Below are positions 55,975 through 64,000 of a stretch of 64,000 bases of DNA, in pieces. Origin of the DNA: CAJCIT01 sp963771305 (lineage in GTDB: Bacteria; Acidobacteriota; Terriglobia; Bryobacterales; Bryobacteraceae). A model generated the notes under the pieces. It worked only from the letters and a program-made list of their open reading frames with translations, made no database searches and was not told where the DNA came from. The stretch is taken from contig CAVYTS010000026.1 of NCBI GenBank assembly GCA_963771305.1, forward strand, positions 682,001 to 746,000, in the 5' to 3' direction. The translations under genes were made by a program, and so were the position numbers. Each line of letters starts with the position of its first letter. The first letter of the stretch is position 1.

Positions 55975-56712
55975 CAACCTGGCGTATAGATCCACGAACT
56001 GCGCCACCGATATCTGCTCCGCGCGCAGGCCGGCCTCGGGCAGCGCTTCCAGCGCGTCTGCGGGACAAAACGCCCTCAAGTTGTTCCGCAGCGTTTTCCG
56101 CTTGTGGGCGAAGCAGCGGCCGACGAACGTCATCAGCTCTTCCGGATGGTCGATAGCGTTCTGCCTCCGTACCAGCCGAACGGCGGCGGAATCTACCTTA
56201 GGCGGCGGCGAAAACGCCCCCGGCGGGACGCGGCAAACCAGCTGAACATCACACGCCAACTGCGTCTTCACAGTGAGATAGCCGTAGTCGCGGGTGTGCG
56301 GCTTGGCAAGCAGCCGCTCGGCCACTTCCCACTGGATCAGGAAGACCGCTGACGGGAACGAGGCAGCATCGAGTTCCAGGAACCGGTCGATGATGGGCGA
56401 CGTGATGTAGTACGGCAGGTTCCCTGCGATGACCGCCGGTCCCCACCCGGCGAAGTTCGCTTCAAGTACGTCCAATTGGTGAACGGTCAGCCTCGGCTCA
56501 CCGGCGAACTTCTCGTGAAGATAAGCGACGAGTGTGGGATCGATCTCAATCGCGTGCAACTCAGCAACCTTCGGCAGCAGATGCCGAGTCAACGCGCCAC
56601 GGCCAGGGCCGATCTCGATGACTCGCGCTGGATAATCCTCGCAAGCCGCCTTAGCAAGACGCTCGAGAACGGAATCCCTGATGAGGAAGTGCTGACCAAG
56701 CTTGCGGGGCAA
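55960..56712 (-). CDS. rsmA: 16S rRNA dimethyladenosine transferase RsmA (KsgA)
   Basis: 250 residues with SAM motif I (IEIGPGRGALT), AIEIDP, the NLPYYIT catalytic motif IV and the FSPPPKVDSAAVRL, CFAHKRKTLRNNL region of the family. It dimethylates two adjacent adenosines near the 3' end of 16S rRNA (EC 2.1.1.182) as a late 30S check. The start is TTG 56712 because the conserved PRKLGQHFL motif begins there and no in-frame ATG/GTG is near; no clear SD is seen. It overlaps purK's end tail to tail. Confidence 0.92.
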   Translation of the reverse strand: MPRKLGQHFLIRDSVLERLAKAACEDYPARVIEIGPGRGALTRHLLPKVAELHAIEIDPTLVAYLHEKFAGEPRLTVHQLDVLEANFAGWGPAVIAGNLPYYITSPIIDRFLELDAASFPSAVFLIQWEVAERLLAKPHTRDYGYLTVKTQLACDVQLVCRVPPGAFSPPPKVDSAAVRLVRRQNAIDHPEELMTFVGRCFAHKRKTLRNNLRAFCPADALEALPEAGLRAEQISVAQFVDLYARLSAAS

Positions 56713-56732
56713 GCCCTAGTTTAGAGCAACTG

Positions 56733-57407
56733 CTACTGCCGGAAGCCGAGCGGCCGGAATGAGATCTGGATATCTCCGGAGATCGGTTCTGCAACACCCA
56801 GCACGGAGGGCAACGAAATGTTCGGCGTCAAAAGCTTGGACGAGTCACCGGCGAATGAAGCTTTGCCATCGGCCACGGCATATTCGGTAATCTTCCCGTT
56901 GTGATCCAGGCTCATGGTCACCGTTATGTCCGACGTGCGCAGTTCCACGGGAACCAGGGTTGCTTCGACGCGCGGCGGATTGTACGAAAGCGGTACATCG
57001 TAGGAAACTACGCGCGCCGTCGTACCGATGGCCAGAACCAGGGTGGCGAACAGAACAAAGCTGGAAATCAAACCTCCGGTAGCAGGCAAAGCAAACGGAC
57101 GCATCAAGCCCTCGATACGGAAACGCCACCGCTCCAATAGAGCGGCGAGTTGCGAACCGTCGCTGTTGAGGATCAGGTCGCGTTGCCGGGACGCAATGAC
57201 TTGCAGAACAGCATTCAAGTGCTCAGGCGCTTTCGGGCTGGGCGTGGAACGCAGCAGGTCGCGGTTGTAAGAAACTTGCTCGAAATAACCTGCACAGGCG
57301 TCGCACTCCCGCAAATGAGCGGCAATGCGGGCACGCTGTGGACCGCGCATCCGGCCGTCAAGATAGGTCGTCGATCGTCGTAGAGCTCTGATACAGGTCA
57401 GGCGCAT
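56733..57407 (-). CDS. Membrane anti-sigma factor with ZAS zinc-binding motif
   Basis: 224 residues. The cytoplasmic N-terminus has the zinc anti-sigma pattern (His-x3-Cys-x2-Cys in HLRECDAC, residues 31-38), followed by an amphipathic stretch. One membrane helix (GGLISSFVLFATLVLAIG, about 112-130) and a ~90-residue periplasmic domain with beta strands (VEATLVPVELRTSDITVTM) complete it. Anti-sigmas of this kind hold the ECF sigma factor at the membrane until a signal releases it. The ECF gene ends 17 bp upstream on the same strand, which fits a cognate pair. Confidence 0.82.
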   Translation of the reverse strand: MRLTCIRALRRSTTYLDGRMRGPQRARIAAHLRECDACAGYFEQVSYNRDLLRSTPSPKAPEHLNAVLQVIASRQRDLILNSDGSQLAALLERWRFRIEGLMRPFALPATGGLISSFVLFATLVLAIGTTARVVSYDVPLSYNPPRVEATLVPVELRTSDITVTMSLDHNGKITEYAVADGKASFAGDSSKLLTPNISLPSVLGVAEPISGDIQISFRPLGFRQ

Positions 57408-57424
57408 GACTTTCTTTCCATCGC

Positions 57425-58075
57425 TTACGAAAAGGCTGCGATGTAGCCGGGTTCAAGACGTTGATTCAACTCGCGGCGCAAGGCACCCCTGCCCCGAAGT
57501 ATTCGTGACTTAACTGTGCCGAGAGAGACCTCCAGAATCTCGGCAATTTCTTCATAGCTCAGGTCTTCGATATCCCGTAGTACAACGGCGGCACAAAACG
57601 TCGGATTGATGCGCTTCAGCGCACTGTCGACCAGCTGCCGGGTTTCCCGGTCGGAAGCGCATTCGAAAGGCGACCGGCCTGGATCGGTGGCGAAATCGTA
57701 AGCCTGGCAGTGGTCCGATTTATCTCCGTCGAGGGCAACCTCACGCTTACAGTGCCGGCTGAACCACCGCCGGTGGTTATGGGCTTCATTGACGGCGATG
57801 CGGTAGATCCAGGTACGCAGGCTGCTCTTTTCGCGGAACGAGCCAACCCCACGAAACACCTTCAGGAATACTTCCTGGACCACATCGCAGGCGTCGTTCT
57901 GATTGCCCAGCAGGCGATACACCATCCCGTAGACCGGCTGTTGATATTTCGCGAGGAGTTCCTCGTAGGCGTCCTCGATTCCGGATCGAAGGCCGCGCAG
58001 CAACCTGGCATCGTCAGCGGAAAGTCCGCTGGACTGGCCACCAAGAATGGAGAGAGCACTTAGAACGCCAGGCAA
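57425..58075 (-). CDS. ECF-type RNA polymerase sigma factor
   Basis: 216 residues. Region 2 (DACDVVQEVFLKVFRGV, SSLRTWIYRIAVNEAHNH) binds core polymerase and the -10 element. Region 4 (YEEIAEILEVSLGTVKSRILRG) is the -35-binding helix-turn-helix. A ~40-residue insert with HCKREVALDG and the DPGRSPFE linker separates them. It probably directs an envelope-stress or surface-related regulon and is held by the anti-sigma encoded next. TTG 58075 is the most upstream usable start; the first ~18 residues are not conserved, so a later start is possible. Confidence 0.88.
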   Translation of the reverse strand: MPGVLSALSILGGQSSGLSADDARLLRGLRSGIEDAYEELLAKYQQPVYGMVYRLLGNQNDACDVVQEVFLKVFRGVGSFREKSSLRTWIYRIAVNEAHNHRRWFSRHCKREVALDGDKSDHCQAYDFATDPGRSPFECASDRETRQLVDSALKRINPTFCAAVVLRDIEDLSYEEIAEILEVSLGTVKSRILRGRGALRRELNQRLEPGYIAAFS

Positions 58076-58124
58076 GGCCTACTCCGTTACTGAAATTGTA
58101 ATCCCTGCGTCTCGAAAACCGATG

Positions 58125-59273
58125 CTAAAAAGAGCTTTCTACCACATTAGACTCCAGCACCGCTGATTCGGTTCCTGACTCGCACACCCTCCGGTAGTAC
58201 GCCTCGTACCGCGGAATCAGGAGTTCCGTAGCGAAACGGCTCTCCGCGGTTTTGCGGGCGGCGTCGGCCATCCGGTCGCGCAGGGCATCGTTGGTGAGCA
58301 GTTCCGTCAAACGGGCGGCATGCGCCGGAATGTCCCCCACTTCTTCCATAAAGCCGTCGACACCGTCCGTGATCAGGTCCGGGACCCCGCCCGTCCGGGT
58401 GGCCACGGGGACTACGCCGCACGCCATTCCTTCAAGCGCGGCCAATCCGAAGGCCTCCAACTCACTGGGAAGGTGAAGCGCATGCATGCGCGGAAACAGA
58501 CGCTCGACGTGGTTCTGCTTGCCCAGGAATGTGACGGAACCTTCCACGCCCAGTTCGCGCGCCAGGACTTCGACCGAACTTCGCTCCGGGCCGTCCCCCA
58601 CCATTACCAGTTCCGCATCGACGTGCTGGCGCACCAGCGCGAAGGCCCGGACGCAATCGTGTACCCGTTTCACTGCCCGAAAGTTAGAAATGTGCATGAT
58701 CCGCTTCTGGCCGGCTTGGGCTTCCGGACACGGTTTGTACAGCGAACAATTGACGAAGTTGTGGATCACCTCAATCGGTTTCTGAATACCGAAGAAATCC
58801 ACGGTTCGCTTGCGCATGTATTCGCTGATCGTGGTGACGCCATCCGAGCGATTGATCGAAAAGCGTGTGATGGGGAGATAGGAACGGTCAGCGCCAACCA
58901 GCGTGATGTCGGTGCCGTGCAGCGTCGTGATGAATGGGAGGCGCCGGGTTGTGGTCATCTCCTGCGCCAGGAATGCCGAGATGGAATGCGGGATGGCGTA
59001 GTGGACATGCAACAGGTCCAGTTGATGCCACTCGGCTACCTCAGCCATCCGCGAGGCGAGCGCCAGGCAATAAGGCGGGTATTGGAAGAGGGGATAGGTG
59101 GAGACTTCCACTTCGTGGTAATGAATCCGAGGTGTATCGGGATCGAGGCGAATCGGGTTGGCGTAGGTGATGAAGTGCACCTCATGCCCGCGATTCGCCA
59201 ATTCGAGCCCAAGTTCCGTCGCGACAATACCGCTTCCGCCGTAGGTGGGATAACACGTGATGCCGATGCGCAT
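58125..59273 (-). CDS. bshA: N-acetyl-alpha-D-glucosaminyl L-malate synthase BshA (GT4)
   Basis: 382 residues of glycosyltransferase family 4. RIGITCYPTYGGSGIVATEL at the start is the BshA signature, followed by HEVHFITYANP, HVHYAIPHSISAFLAQ, LHGTDITLVG, the NFVNCSLYKP segment, and the GDGPERSSVE, SELEAFGLAALEGMACG donor-binding motifs. It joins UDP-GlcNAc and L-malate, the first step of bacillithiol synthesis. ATG 59273 is chosen because the family begins with MRIGI; GTG 59294 adds seven residues. No bshB/bshC genes are in the window. Confidence 0.88.
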   Translation of the reverse strand: MRIGITCYPTYGGSGIVATELGLELANRGHEVHFITYANPIRLDPDTPRIHYHEVEVSTYPLFQYPPYCLALASRMAEVAEWHQLDLLHVHYAIPHSISAFLAQEMTTTRRLPFITTLHGTDITLVGADRSYLPITRFSINRSDGVTTISEYMRKRTVDFFGIQKPIEVIHNFVNCSLYKPCPEAQAGQKRIMHISNFRAVKRVHDCVRAFALVRQHVDAELVMVGDGPERSSVEVLARELGVEGSVTFLGKQNHVERLFPRMHALHLPSELEAFGLAALEGMACGVVPVATRTGGVPDLITDGVDGFMEEVGDIPAHAARLTELLTNDALRDRMADAARKTAESRFATELLIPRYEAYYRRVCESGTESAVLESNVVESSF

Positions 59274-59443
59274 GCCAATCAGACTCAAGCTCACTCAAGC
59301 GGGATGCCGTCCCGCTTCTGTATCTTTGACTATCTCACGACGACATTGGTTGGCCCGCGCAGGGCAGTCGCGCCGGCAGCATCTTCCTTAAGTCCCGTTA
59401 AAGCAGTAGAATACCTGGGTATCGTTGAGAGGAGGCGAATTCC

Positions 59444-60043
59444 ATGACCAGCACACACGAACACGAAGGCCACCTGAGTCCGGATGAAATTCAGTCCACC
59501 GACCGAGGTGGAGTCGCTGCGCAAGCCGGCGGCAACGTCGACAAAATTCGCGACATCCTGTTCGGTAGCCAGATGCGCGATTACGAGACGCGATTTGCCC
59601 GTCTGGAGGAGTCGCTTCTTCGGGAGTCGGCCGACCTCCGCGAAACCTCCCGAAAGCGCTTCGACGCCCTGGAAACCTACCTCAAACAGGAGTTGGAAGC
59701 CCTCCACTCGCGCCTTAAGTCAGAACGGGAGGAACGCACGGAAACCCACCGCCACGCGTCGAACCAGACCAAGGACATTCACGAGAGCCTCCTGGCGAAG
59801 ATTCGGGATCTTGATGACCAGAGCTCACGCGCACACCACGAGCTACGCAACGGGATTCTCGAGCAATCCAAACATCTGAATGACGAGATCAGCCGGAAGC
59901 AGGAGGAGATCTCCGCATTGCTCGAAAGGCGATTTCAGGAACTCCGTCATGGCAAGACGGATCGCAGTGCCTTGGCCGCAATGTTGAGCGAGCTTTCGTT
60001 GCGGTTGAACGGGGAGTTCCAGGTCCCCGGCGCGGAAAGCTAA
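59444..60043 (+). CDS. Coiled-coil cytoplasmic protein
   Basis: 199 residues. After an acidic start, NVDKIRDILFGSQMRDYE is followed by near-continuous heptads from about residue 45 to 170 (FARLEESLLRESADL, LEALHSRLKSE, EEISALLERRFQELR), so it should be a long rod. GAGAGGAGG lies nine bases before ATG 59444, a strong SD. Proteins with the DKIRDILFGSQM start are found beside OmpA-like and GTPase genes in this phylum. It is 18 bp upstream of the OmpA-like gene and surely co-transcribed with it. Its role is likely structural or a partner of the GTPase/OmpA system (inference). Confidence 0.65.
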   Translation: MTSTHEHEGHLSPDEIQSTDRGGVAAQAGGNVDKIRDILFGSQMRDYETRFARLEESLLRESADLRETSRKRFDALETYLKQELEALHSRLKSEREERTETHRHASNQTKDIHESLLAKIRDLDDQSSRAHHELRNGILEQSKHLNDEISRKQEEISALLERRFQELRHGKTDRSALAAMLSELSLRLNGEFQVPGAES

Positions 60044-60061
60044 TACCGGCCGGTGGACTGA

Positions 60062-61675
60062 ATGGCAGAGGAACCGGCGACCAACGGCCGAAATACTGGC
60101 AACGACCGCTTTCCCGAACTGCGCGCGCTGATCGTCGGTCCTGAACTCGAAGATATCCGCCTTCTGCAGGAGCGCCTGAACGATCCGAACATCCGGGCGG
60201 AGGAAGTCGGCCACGTTCTGGCTGATGCCGTCCGCATGCAGACACGCGGCGGACCCGCGCTGCGCCATGCGCTTCAGCCCATCATTGAACAATCCATTCG
60301 CATCTCCGTCCTGCGCGACCCGAGGATGTTGGCAGATGCGCTCTTCCCCATCATTGGCGCCGCGATCCGAAAAGCCGTCGCGACCGAGGTGCAATCCATT
60401 TTGCGAACGATCAACGGGGTCGTTGAGCAACGTTTTTCCTTTCGCAGCCTGGCTTGGCGTTGGGAAGCCGTCACCACCGGCCGATCGTTCGGCGAAGTCG
60501 TAATGTTGCGCAGCTTGCTCTATCGGGTCGAGCAGGTCTTCCTTATTCATCGGGCGACCGGCTTACTTCTTGCCCATCGTGCCGCGGATACGGCCGTCGT
60601 GAAGGACGCTGACATGGTCTCGGGTATGCTCACCGCTATTCAGGACTACGTCCGGGATTCGTTTGGTGCGAACCAAGCCGACAAACTCGAGACCATGCAA
60701 GTTGGCGAATTGACCGTTCTGATTCAATATGGCCCTTCAGCAATTCTCGCCGGCGTCCTGCGTGGCTATCCCCCGCAAGGGCTCGAATCGGTCTTCCAGT
60801 CTGTTCTGGAAACCATCTCGTCGGAATACGTCGAACAGTTGGCCGACTTCAACGGCGATGTCACGCCATTCGAAAGTTGCCAGCCATTGCTCGCGAAGTG
60901 TTTTATGGGCCAGGCGCAACCCGCGAAGCGTCGCTATTCTCCGCTGCTCTGGCTGGTTCCAGCAGCTGGCGTCGTGGCCTTCGCCGTGTGGTTATTCTTC
61001 TCGATCCGTGAAGCTTGGCGCTGGGACGATTTCATCCGCCAGCTTCGCGGACAGCCTGGCATCCAGTTGACTCAGGTTGAGAAACGGAACGGACGCTATT
61101 TCGTGGCCGGTTTCAGCGACCCGTTGCGCGAGCAGTTTCACGAGACCGATCCCGTGGCGCTATTGGCAAAGACCGGCATCGCTTCTGATCGTGTTCAGTT
61201 TGACTGGGATAACTATCAATCGGGCCGGCCGCCATTCGCCCCGTTCCGCGAATTCATCCGGGCGAAGGATCGAGTGGAGCGAACCCAGCTGCACTTCGAG
61301 AGTGATTCGGCCCAGTTGTCCCGTGAGCAGATTGACGAACTTGTCGGCTTGGCCGCCGACATCCGATCTTTATTCAGCCTGGCCGAGAAGGCAGGAAAGA
61401 CAGCCGCGCTGCAGATCGACGGGCAAACTGACGATTCCGGATCAGAGTCGCGAAACGCCCGGCTTGCCGAAGCCCGTGCGCTCGAAGTGAAAAAGATGCT
61501 GATGGCTGCAGGCTTGCCCGCGGACAAACTGTCGATTCAGGCTCACCCATTCGAGAAAGGTGGGCTGGGCGCGGAGACCGGAGAGCCGCCGCCTGATTTG
61601 ATCGCTGGCTCTGAAGATGCGCAGCGCACGCGCAGTTTGGACCGTGCGGTTTCGTTCCAGGTACTAACGCAGTGA
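60062..61675 (+). CDS. Inner-membrane anchored protein with C-terminal OmpA-like peptidoglycan-binding domain
   Basis: 537 residues. The cytoplasmic part (1-290) is helical and begins LRALIVGPELEDIRLLQERL. One membrane helix (LLWLVPAAGVVAFAVWLFF, about 295-315) is followed by a BON-like stretch (QLTQVEKRNGRYFVAGF). The C-terminal OmpA domain (about 405-535) has LHFESDSAQLSREQIDEL, a DGQTDDSG loop and the NARLAEARALEVKKML motif that grips diaminopimelate. It could connect a cytoplasmic signalling complex to the cell wall. It lies in the same operon as the coiled-coil gene, and the receiver, GTPase and kinase genes follow. Confidence 0.78.
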   Translation: MAEEPATNGRNTGNDRFPELRALIVGPELEDIRLLQERLNDPNIRAEEVGHVLADAVRMQTRGGPALRHALQPIIEQSIRISVLRDPRMLADALFPIIGAAIRKAVATEVQSILRTINGVVEQRFSFRSLAWRWEAVTTGRSFGEVVMLRSLLYRVEQVFLIHRATGLLLAHRAADTAVVKDADMVSGMLTAIQDYVRDSFGANQADKLETMQVGELTVLIQYGPSAILAGVLRGYPPQGLESVFQSVLETISSEYVEQLADFNGDVTPFESCQPLLAKCFMGQAQPAKRRYSPLLWLVPAAGVVAFAVWLFFSIREAWRWDDFIRQLRGQPGIQLTQVEKRNGRYFVAGFSDPLREQFHETDPVALLAKTGIASDRVQFDWDNYQSGRPPFAPFREFIRAKDRVERTQLHFESDSAQLSREQIDELVGLAADIRSLFSLAEKAGKTAALQIDGQTDDSGSESRNARLAEARALEVKKMLMAAGLPADKLSIQAHPFEKGGLGAETGEPPPDLIAGSEDAQRTRSLDRAVSFQVLTQ

Positions 61676-61742
61676 CTTATGGCCTTATCGACTGGGTAAG
61701 AAAACGGAACCCAAACCATGGGCCCGCCCATTGCGAACTCAA

Positions 61743-62592
61743 CTACGTGGTTGGCAGATATTTAATGAACATCACTTCGTTGCCCTTTTCGCTGTAGAGC
61801 AATTCGTCCGCGAAGTTCTTCGTCATCAGAATGCCGAAGCCTCCCGGCCGGATGCCGAGTTTGCTTCGAATCTCGGCGTGTTCAAAAGGGGAATCCACCG
61901 TGTTCGAGACGGCCGCGTGCGACAGCTTCTCGAACGAGAAGCCCTCGCCGGGATCGCGAATGTAATAGATGATGCTGTGGCTGGTGCGCACGTAGGTCAG
62001 GCTGACTTTCTGATCCGGGTCTGCCTTGCCCCCATGTTCGATCGCGTTCATTAGCAACTCGCGGAACGCCGCGCAAATGGCTATCGCGCTCATCGGCCTG
62101 CAGGTCGCCCGCAAACTCGCGAAAGAAGTTCGTGAGCCGGTCGGCCGTCTTCATCTTGCAGCGCACTTCCATCGAGACCCAACCGGGCCGGGCCGACAGA
62201 ACCTCAATGTCGTCGGCTTCGATTCGCGTGCTCAGCGCGTTTAAAACTAGATCCACCAGCGCTTCTTTGGTGAAGGGCTTACTGAGATAACCGTACGCTG
62301 CGTTCGAAATGGAATGGATGATCGTCGCTGGCGTGGTCTGTGCCGTCATAATGATGACGGTCGTATCGGGCTGTACTTCGCGGATCCGGTTGAGCAGACT
62401 CAGGCCATCCATACCGGGCATATAGATGTCCGTCAGTACCAGGTCGTACGGGGCCGCTGCCAAGAGCTGCAGCGCCTCGTCGCCGCTGTAGGCGCTGTCG
62501 ATCGCGTAGGGCCTGGTCTGCAACATGGCATTTAGCAAAACATGCATGGCCGGGTCGTCGTCGACGATCAGGATTCTTTTGCTCGGTTGCAT
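61743..62592 (-). pseudogene. Response regulator fused to anti-sigma-type HATPase, frameshifted
   Basis: From ATG 62592 a canonical receiver (phosphoacceptor Asp55 in LVLTDIYMPGMDG, acid pocket DDD 11-13, Lys105 in SKPF) leads to WVSMEVRCKMKTADRLTNFF. The frame is then lost near 62084. One base earlier or later it continues as AICAAFRELLMNAIEHGG, DPGEGFSF and RPGGFGILM. This is a complete HATPase_c_2 (RsbW/SpoIIAB-like) domain, in the adjacent frame to 61743. One extra base in CGCGATAGCC explains it. Alternatively the HATPase half could be translated separately from ATG 62093. The intact form would be a phosphorylation-gated kinase or anti-sigma switch for the divergent GTPase operon. Confidence 0.7.
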
Positions 62593-62640
62593 CTGCCGGG
62601 AGTATGATACCAAGGTCTTGAAGCAGGTCGGGAGTCTTAA

Positions 62641-63135
62641 GTGGTCGCAAAGAAAGTCTGCATGGTGGGTGCCTATGGCGTGGGCAAGACGAGCCTGGTG
62701 AAGCGCTTTGTCGACAGCATCTTTTCCGACAAATATCTGACAACAGTTGGCGTGAAGATTGACAAGAAGCAGGTTCGCGTGGGCGCGGAGGATGTAACGC
62801 TGCTGCTCTGGGATCTCGCGGGAGAGGACGCCGTCACGGAGGTTCGGCTGAGCCACTTGCGCGGCGCTTCAGTGTACGTTCTCGTTGCTGATGGCACCCG
62901 CGGACCCACTCTCGACACCGCCCTGGATTTACAGAAAAGGGTCCGGGCTGCAATCGGCCCGGTGCCATTCATTTTTGTGGTCAACAAAACCGACCTTCAG
63001 GACAAATGGGAAATCCGGCAGGACTCTTTGGACAAGTTGTCCGCCGAGGGCTGGCCCGTTTTCCTGAGCAGCGCGAAAAGCGGTGCGGGCGTGGAGGAGC
63101 TGTTCTTGAAAGTAGCGGAAAAGTCGATCGGCTGA
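62641..63135 (+). CDS. Ras/Rab-like small GTPase
   Basis: 164 residues with all five G motifs: G1 GAYGVGKTS (10-18), switch I TTVGVKI with its Thr, G3 WDLAGED (57-63), G4 NKTD (115-118) and G5 SSAKSG. At the Ras Gln61 position there is Glu62 (GED), so intrinsic hydrolysis probably depends on a partner or is slow. Prokaryotic Rab-like GTPases often control polarity or envelope processes with nearby signalling proteins. GTG 62641 has CGGGAG six bases upstream. The 48-bp gap to the divergent receiver gene must hold both promoters. Confidence 0.88.
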   Translation: MVAKKVCMVGAYGVGKTSLVKRFVDSIFSDKYLTTVGVKIDKKQVRVGAEDVTLLLWDLAGEDAVTEVRLSHLRGASVYVLVADGTRGPTLDTALDLQKRVRAAIGPVPFIFVVNKTDLQDKWEIRQDSLDKLSAEGWPVFLSSAKSGAGVEELFLKVAEKSIG

Positions 63136-63175
63136 TCATGTCAAGCGCAGCGCCGGGCTCCCTGAACTGCAAAGC

Positions 63176-64000
63176 GTGCTGGCTGCTCTCAACATTGCCC
63201 TGTTGGAACGCGAGTCGAATGGCGAGCTCACATTGCGCGGGAATCCCCCTGCATGGCTGAGCGATTTTGTTACCGGATCGATTCGCGACTTCGTTGCGCT
63301 GTTCCCATTTCTCGAAGCATTTCTTCCCGATGCCGAGGAGTTCTGGTCGTCTTCAGCAAGTGGGCGCACTGAATCCGACCTCTGGATACAAACCGGCGCA
63401 AGTGGAACCGAACACCATTTGCTGGCTACTGCCGTTTGTGCCGAGAACCGCTACTGGTTATCGATCGAACCGGCGGAGGAACGCTATCGGCAACGCCTCA
63501 CTTTGCAGCAGTACGCCCATGACATGGAGCTGCTGAACCGCCAGGTGGAACAGGCAACGCAGGCCAAAAGCGATTTCTTAGCCACCATGAGCCACGAAAT
63601 CCGCACTCCGATGAACGCAATCTTGGGCATGGCGGAGTTGCTCTCGAACACCAGCCTGGACGCGGAGCAGCGCCAGTATGTCGAAGTGTTCCAACGCTCA
63701 GGTGCGAATCTGCTCGCTCTGCTCAACGACATTCTCGATCTTGCGAAAGTCGAGGCGGGCCAGCTTGTCTTGGAGTCGGTCGAGTTCGACCTCGGGTCCA
63801 TCTTGAACGATGTTGCCGCGATCATGGCCGCTCGCGGCCAGGCAAAAAGCATCGCTGTACTCGCATCGCCCTTGCCAGACTTGACCCCATATCGCCTGGG
63901 CGATCCTCACCGCCTTCGCCAAATCCTGCTCAACCTTGTCGGCAATGCCATCAAATTCACTGCTCAGGGGGAGATCGTACTCCGGGTTGCCTCTCCGGAA
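63176..64000 (+). CDS. Sensor (probably hybrid) histidine kinase, partial at the window edge
   Basis: The frame is open from about 63118 to the end of the window. GTG 63176 is the first standard start, although KRSAGLPELQSVLAAL upstream is protein-like. Residues about 1-110 form an uncharacterised sensor region (FVTGSIRDFVALFPFLEAFL). A short coiled coil (DMELLNRQVEQATQAKSDFL) leads into HisKA with the phosphorylated His in SHEIRTPMNAILGM, then the start of HATPase (LGDPHRLRQILLNLVGNAIK). It follows the GTPase by 40 bp, so they likely form one operon. The signal is unknown. Confidence 0.8.
   Translation, partial: MLAALNIALLERESNGELTLRGNPPAWLSDFVTGSIRDFVALFPFLEAFLPDAEEFWSSSASGRTESDLWIQTGASGTEHHLLATAVCAENRYWLSIEPAEERYRQRLTLQQYAHDMELLNRQVEQATQAKSDFLATMSHEIRTPMNAILGMAELLSNTSLDAEQRQYVEVFQRSGANLLALLNDILDLAKVEAGQLVLESVEFDLGSILNDVAAIMAARGQAKSIAVLASPLPDLTPYRLGDPHRLRQILLNLVGNAIKFTAQGEIVLRVASPE

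Noticed and set aside
1..64000. tRNA, rRNA and riboswitch genes
   Set aside because: No cloverleaf, rRNA core motif or known riboswitch pattern was recognised on either strand by eye; a covariance-model search would be needed to be certain.

Overview
The window looks like a chromosomal segment of an Acidobacteriota bacterium, probably of the Bryobacterales/Solibacteraceae type. This is inferred from gene content and high GC, not from a marker-gene search. The indicators are tandem GloVer-repeat secreted proteins, very large BACON-like/Big-1 repeat proteins, a tricorn-type S41 protease, an MGH1/GH63-like glycosidase, bacillithiol-type BshA, frequent GTG/TTG starts and a dense load of insertion elements. 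No rRNA, tRNA or CRISPR array was recognised.

Layout. (1) 0-4.2 kb is an accessory remnant zone: a Prim-Pol replication protein, a decapitated winged-helix gene and a TIR-like (CAP12/PycTIR-type) gene whose real start appears to be an SD-preceded CTG. (2) 4.7-12.2 kb holds secreted proteins: the tricorn protease, a beta-propeller, a frameshifted two-domain aspartic protease with PDZ, a DUF1566 gene with an in-frame TAA and a Cys-rich exported protein. (3) 12.6-21 kb holds a GH63-like glycosidase, a sigma54 activator, receiver-like and membrane proteins, and several amputated genes (arylsulfatase start, orphan signal peptide, DinB). (4) 21-26 kb is one 1628-residue secreted repeat protein. (5) 26-33 kb holds an IS91-type element with a partner tyrosine recombinase, the remains of an oxidoreductase and a GloVer gene, and an XAC2610-like protein. 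(6) 34-46 kb is a mobile-element nest: an IS1634-type IS inside a HELKH metallopeptidase gene with exact 4-bp target duplications, a second REC-less sigma54 activator, an intact dihydroxyacetone kinase, and a DDE-transposase element invaded by a serine-recombinase element. A Xre/RES toxin-antitoxin pair follows. (7) 47-56.7 kb changes to mostly intact metabolism and housekeeping: VOC protein, SF1 helicase with repeat tail, icd, purE-purK, rsmA. (8) 56.7-64 kb is signalling: anti-sigma and ECF sigma factor, bshA, then a coiled-coil protein, an OmpA-like membrane protein, a receiver/HATPase gene, a Ras-like GTPase and a hybrid-type histidine kinase cut by the window edge.

How the parts relate. 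purE and purK overlap by GTGA and form one purine step. The ECF sigma factor and its ZAS anti-sigma are 17 bp apart. Antitoxin and toxin overlap by ATGA behind a compact operator-promoter. The 59.4-64 kb genes look like one envelope-linked signalling locus. The most unusual object is the serine-recombinase element at 42.1-44.7 kb. It sits in the first catalytic-Asp region of another transposase with a CGGTCG core at both ends. Its recombinase reading frame runs out through one end into host DNA, the DUF5372-like frame enters through the other end in the same phase, and in an excised circle the two would join into one uninterrupted reading frame.

Throughout the accessory part, genes carry small insertions or deletions (at least eight independent cases, mostly outside homopolymers), while core genes are intact. 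This suggests real decay, though assembly error cannot be excluded from sequence alone.
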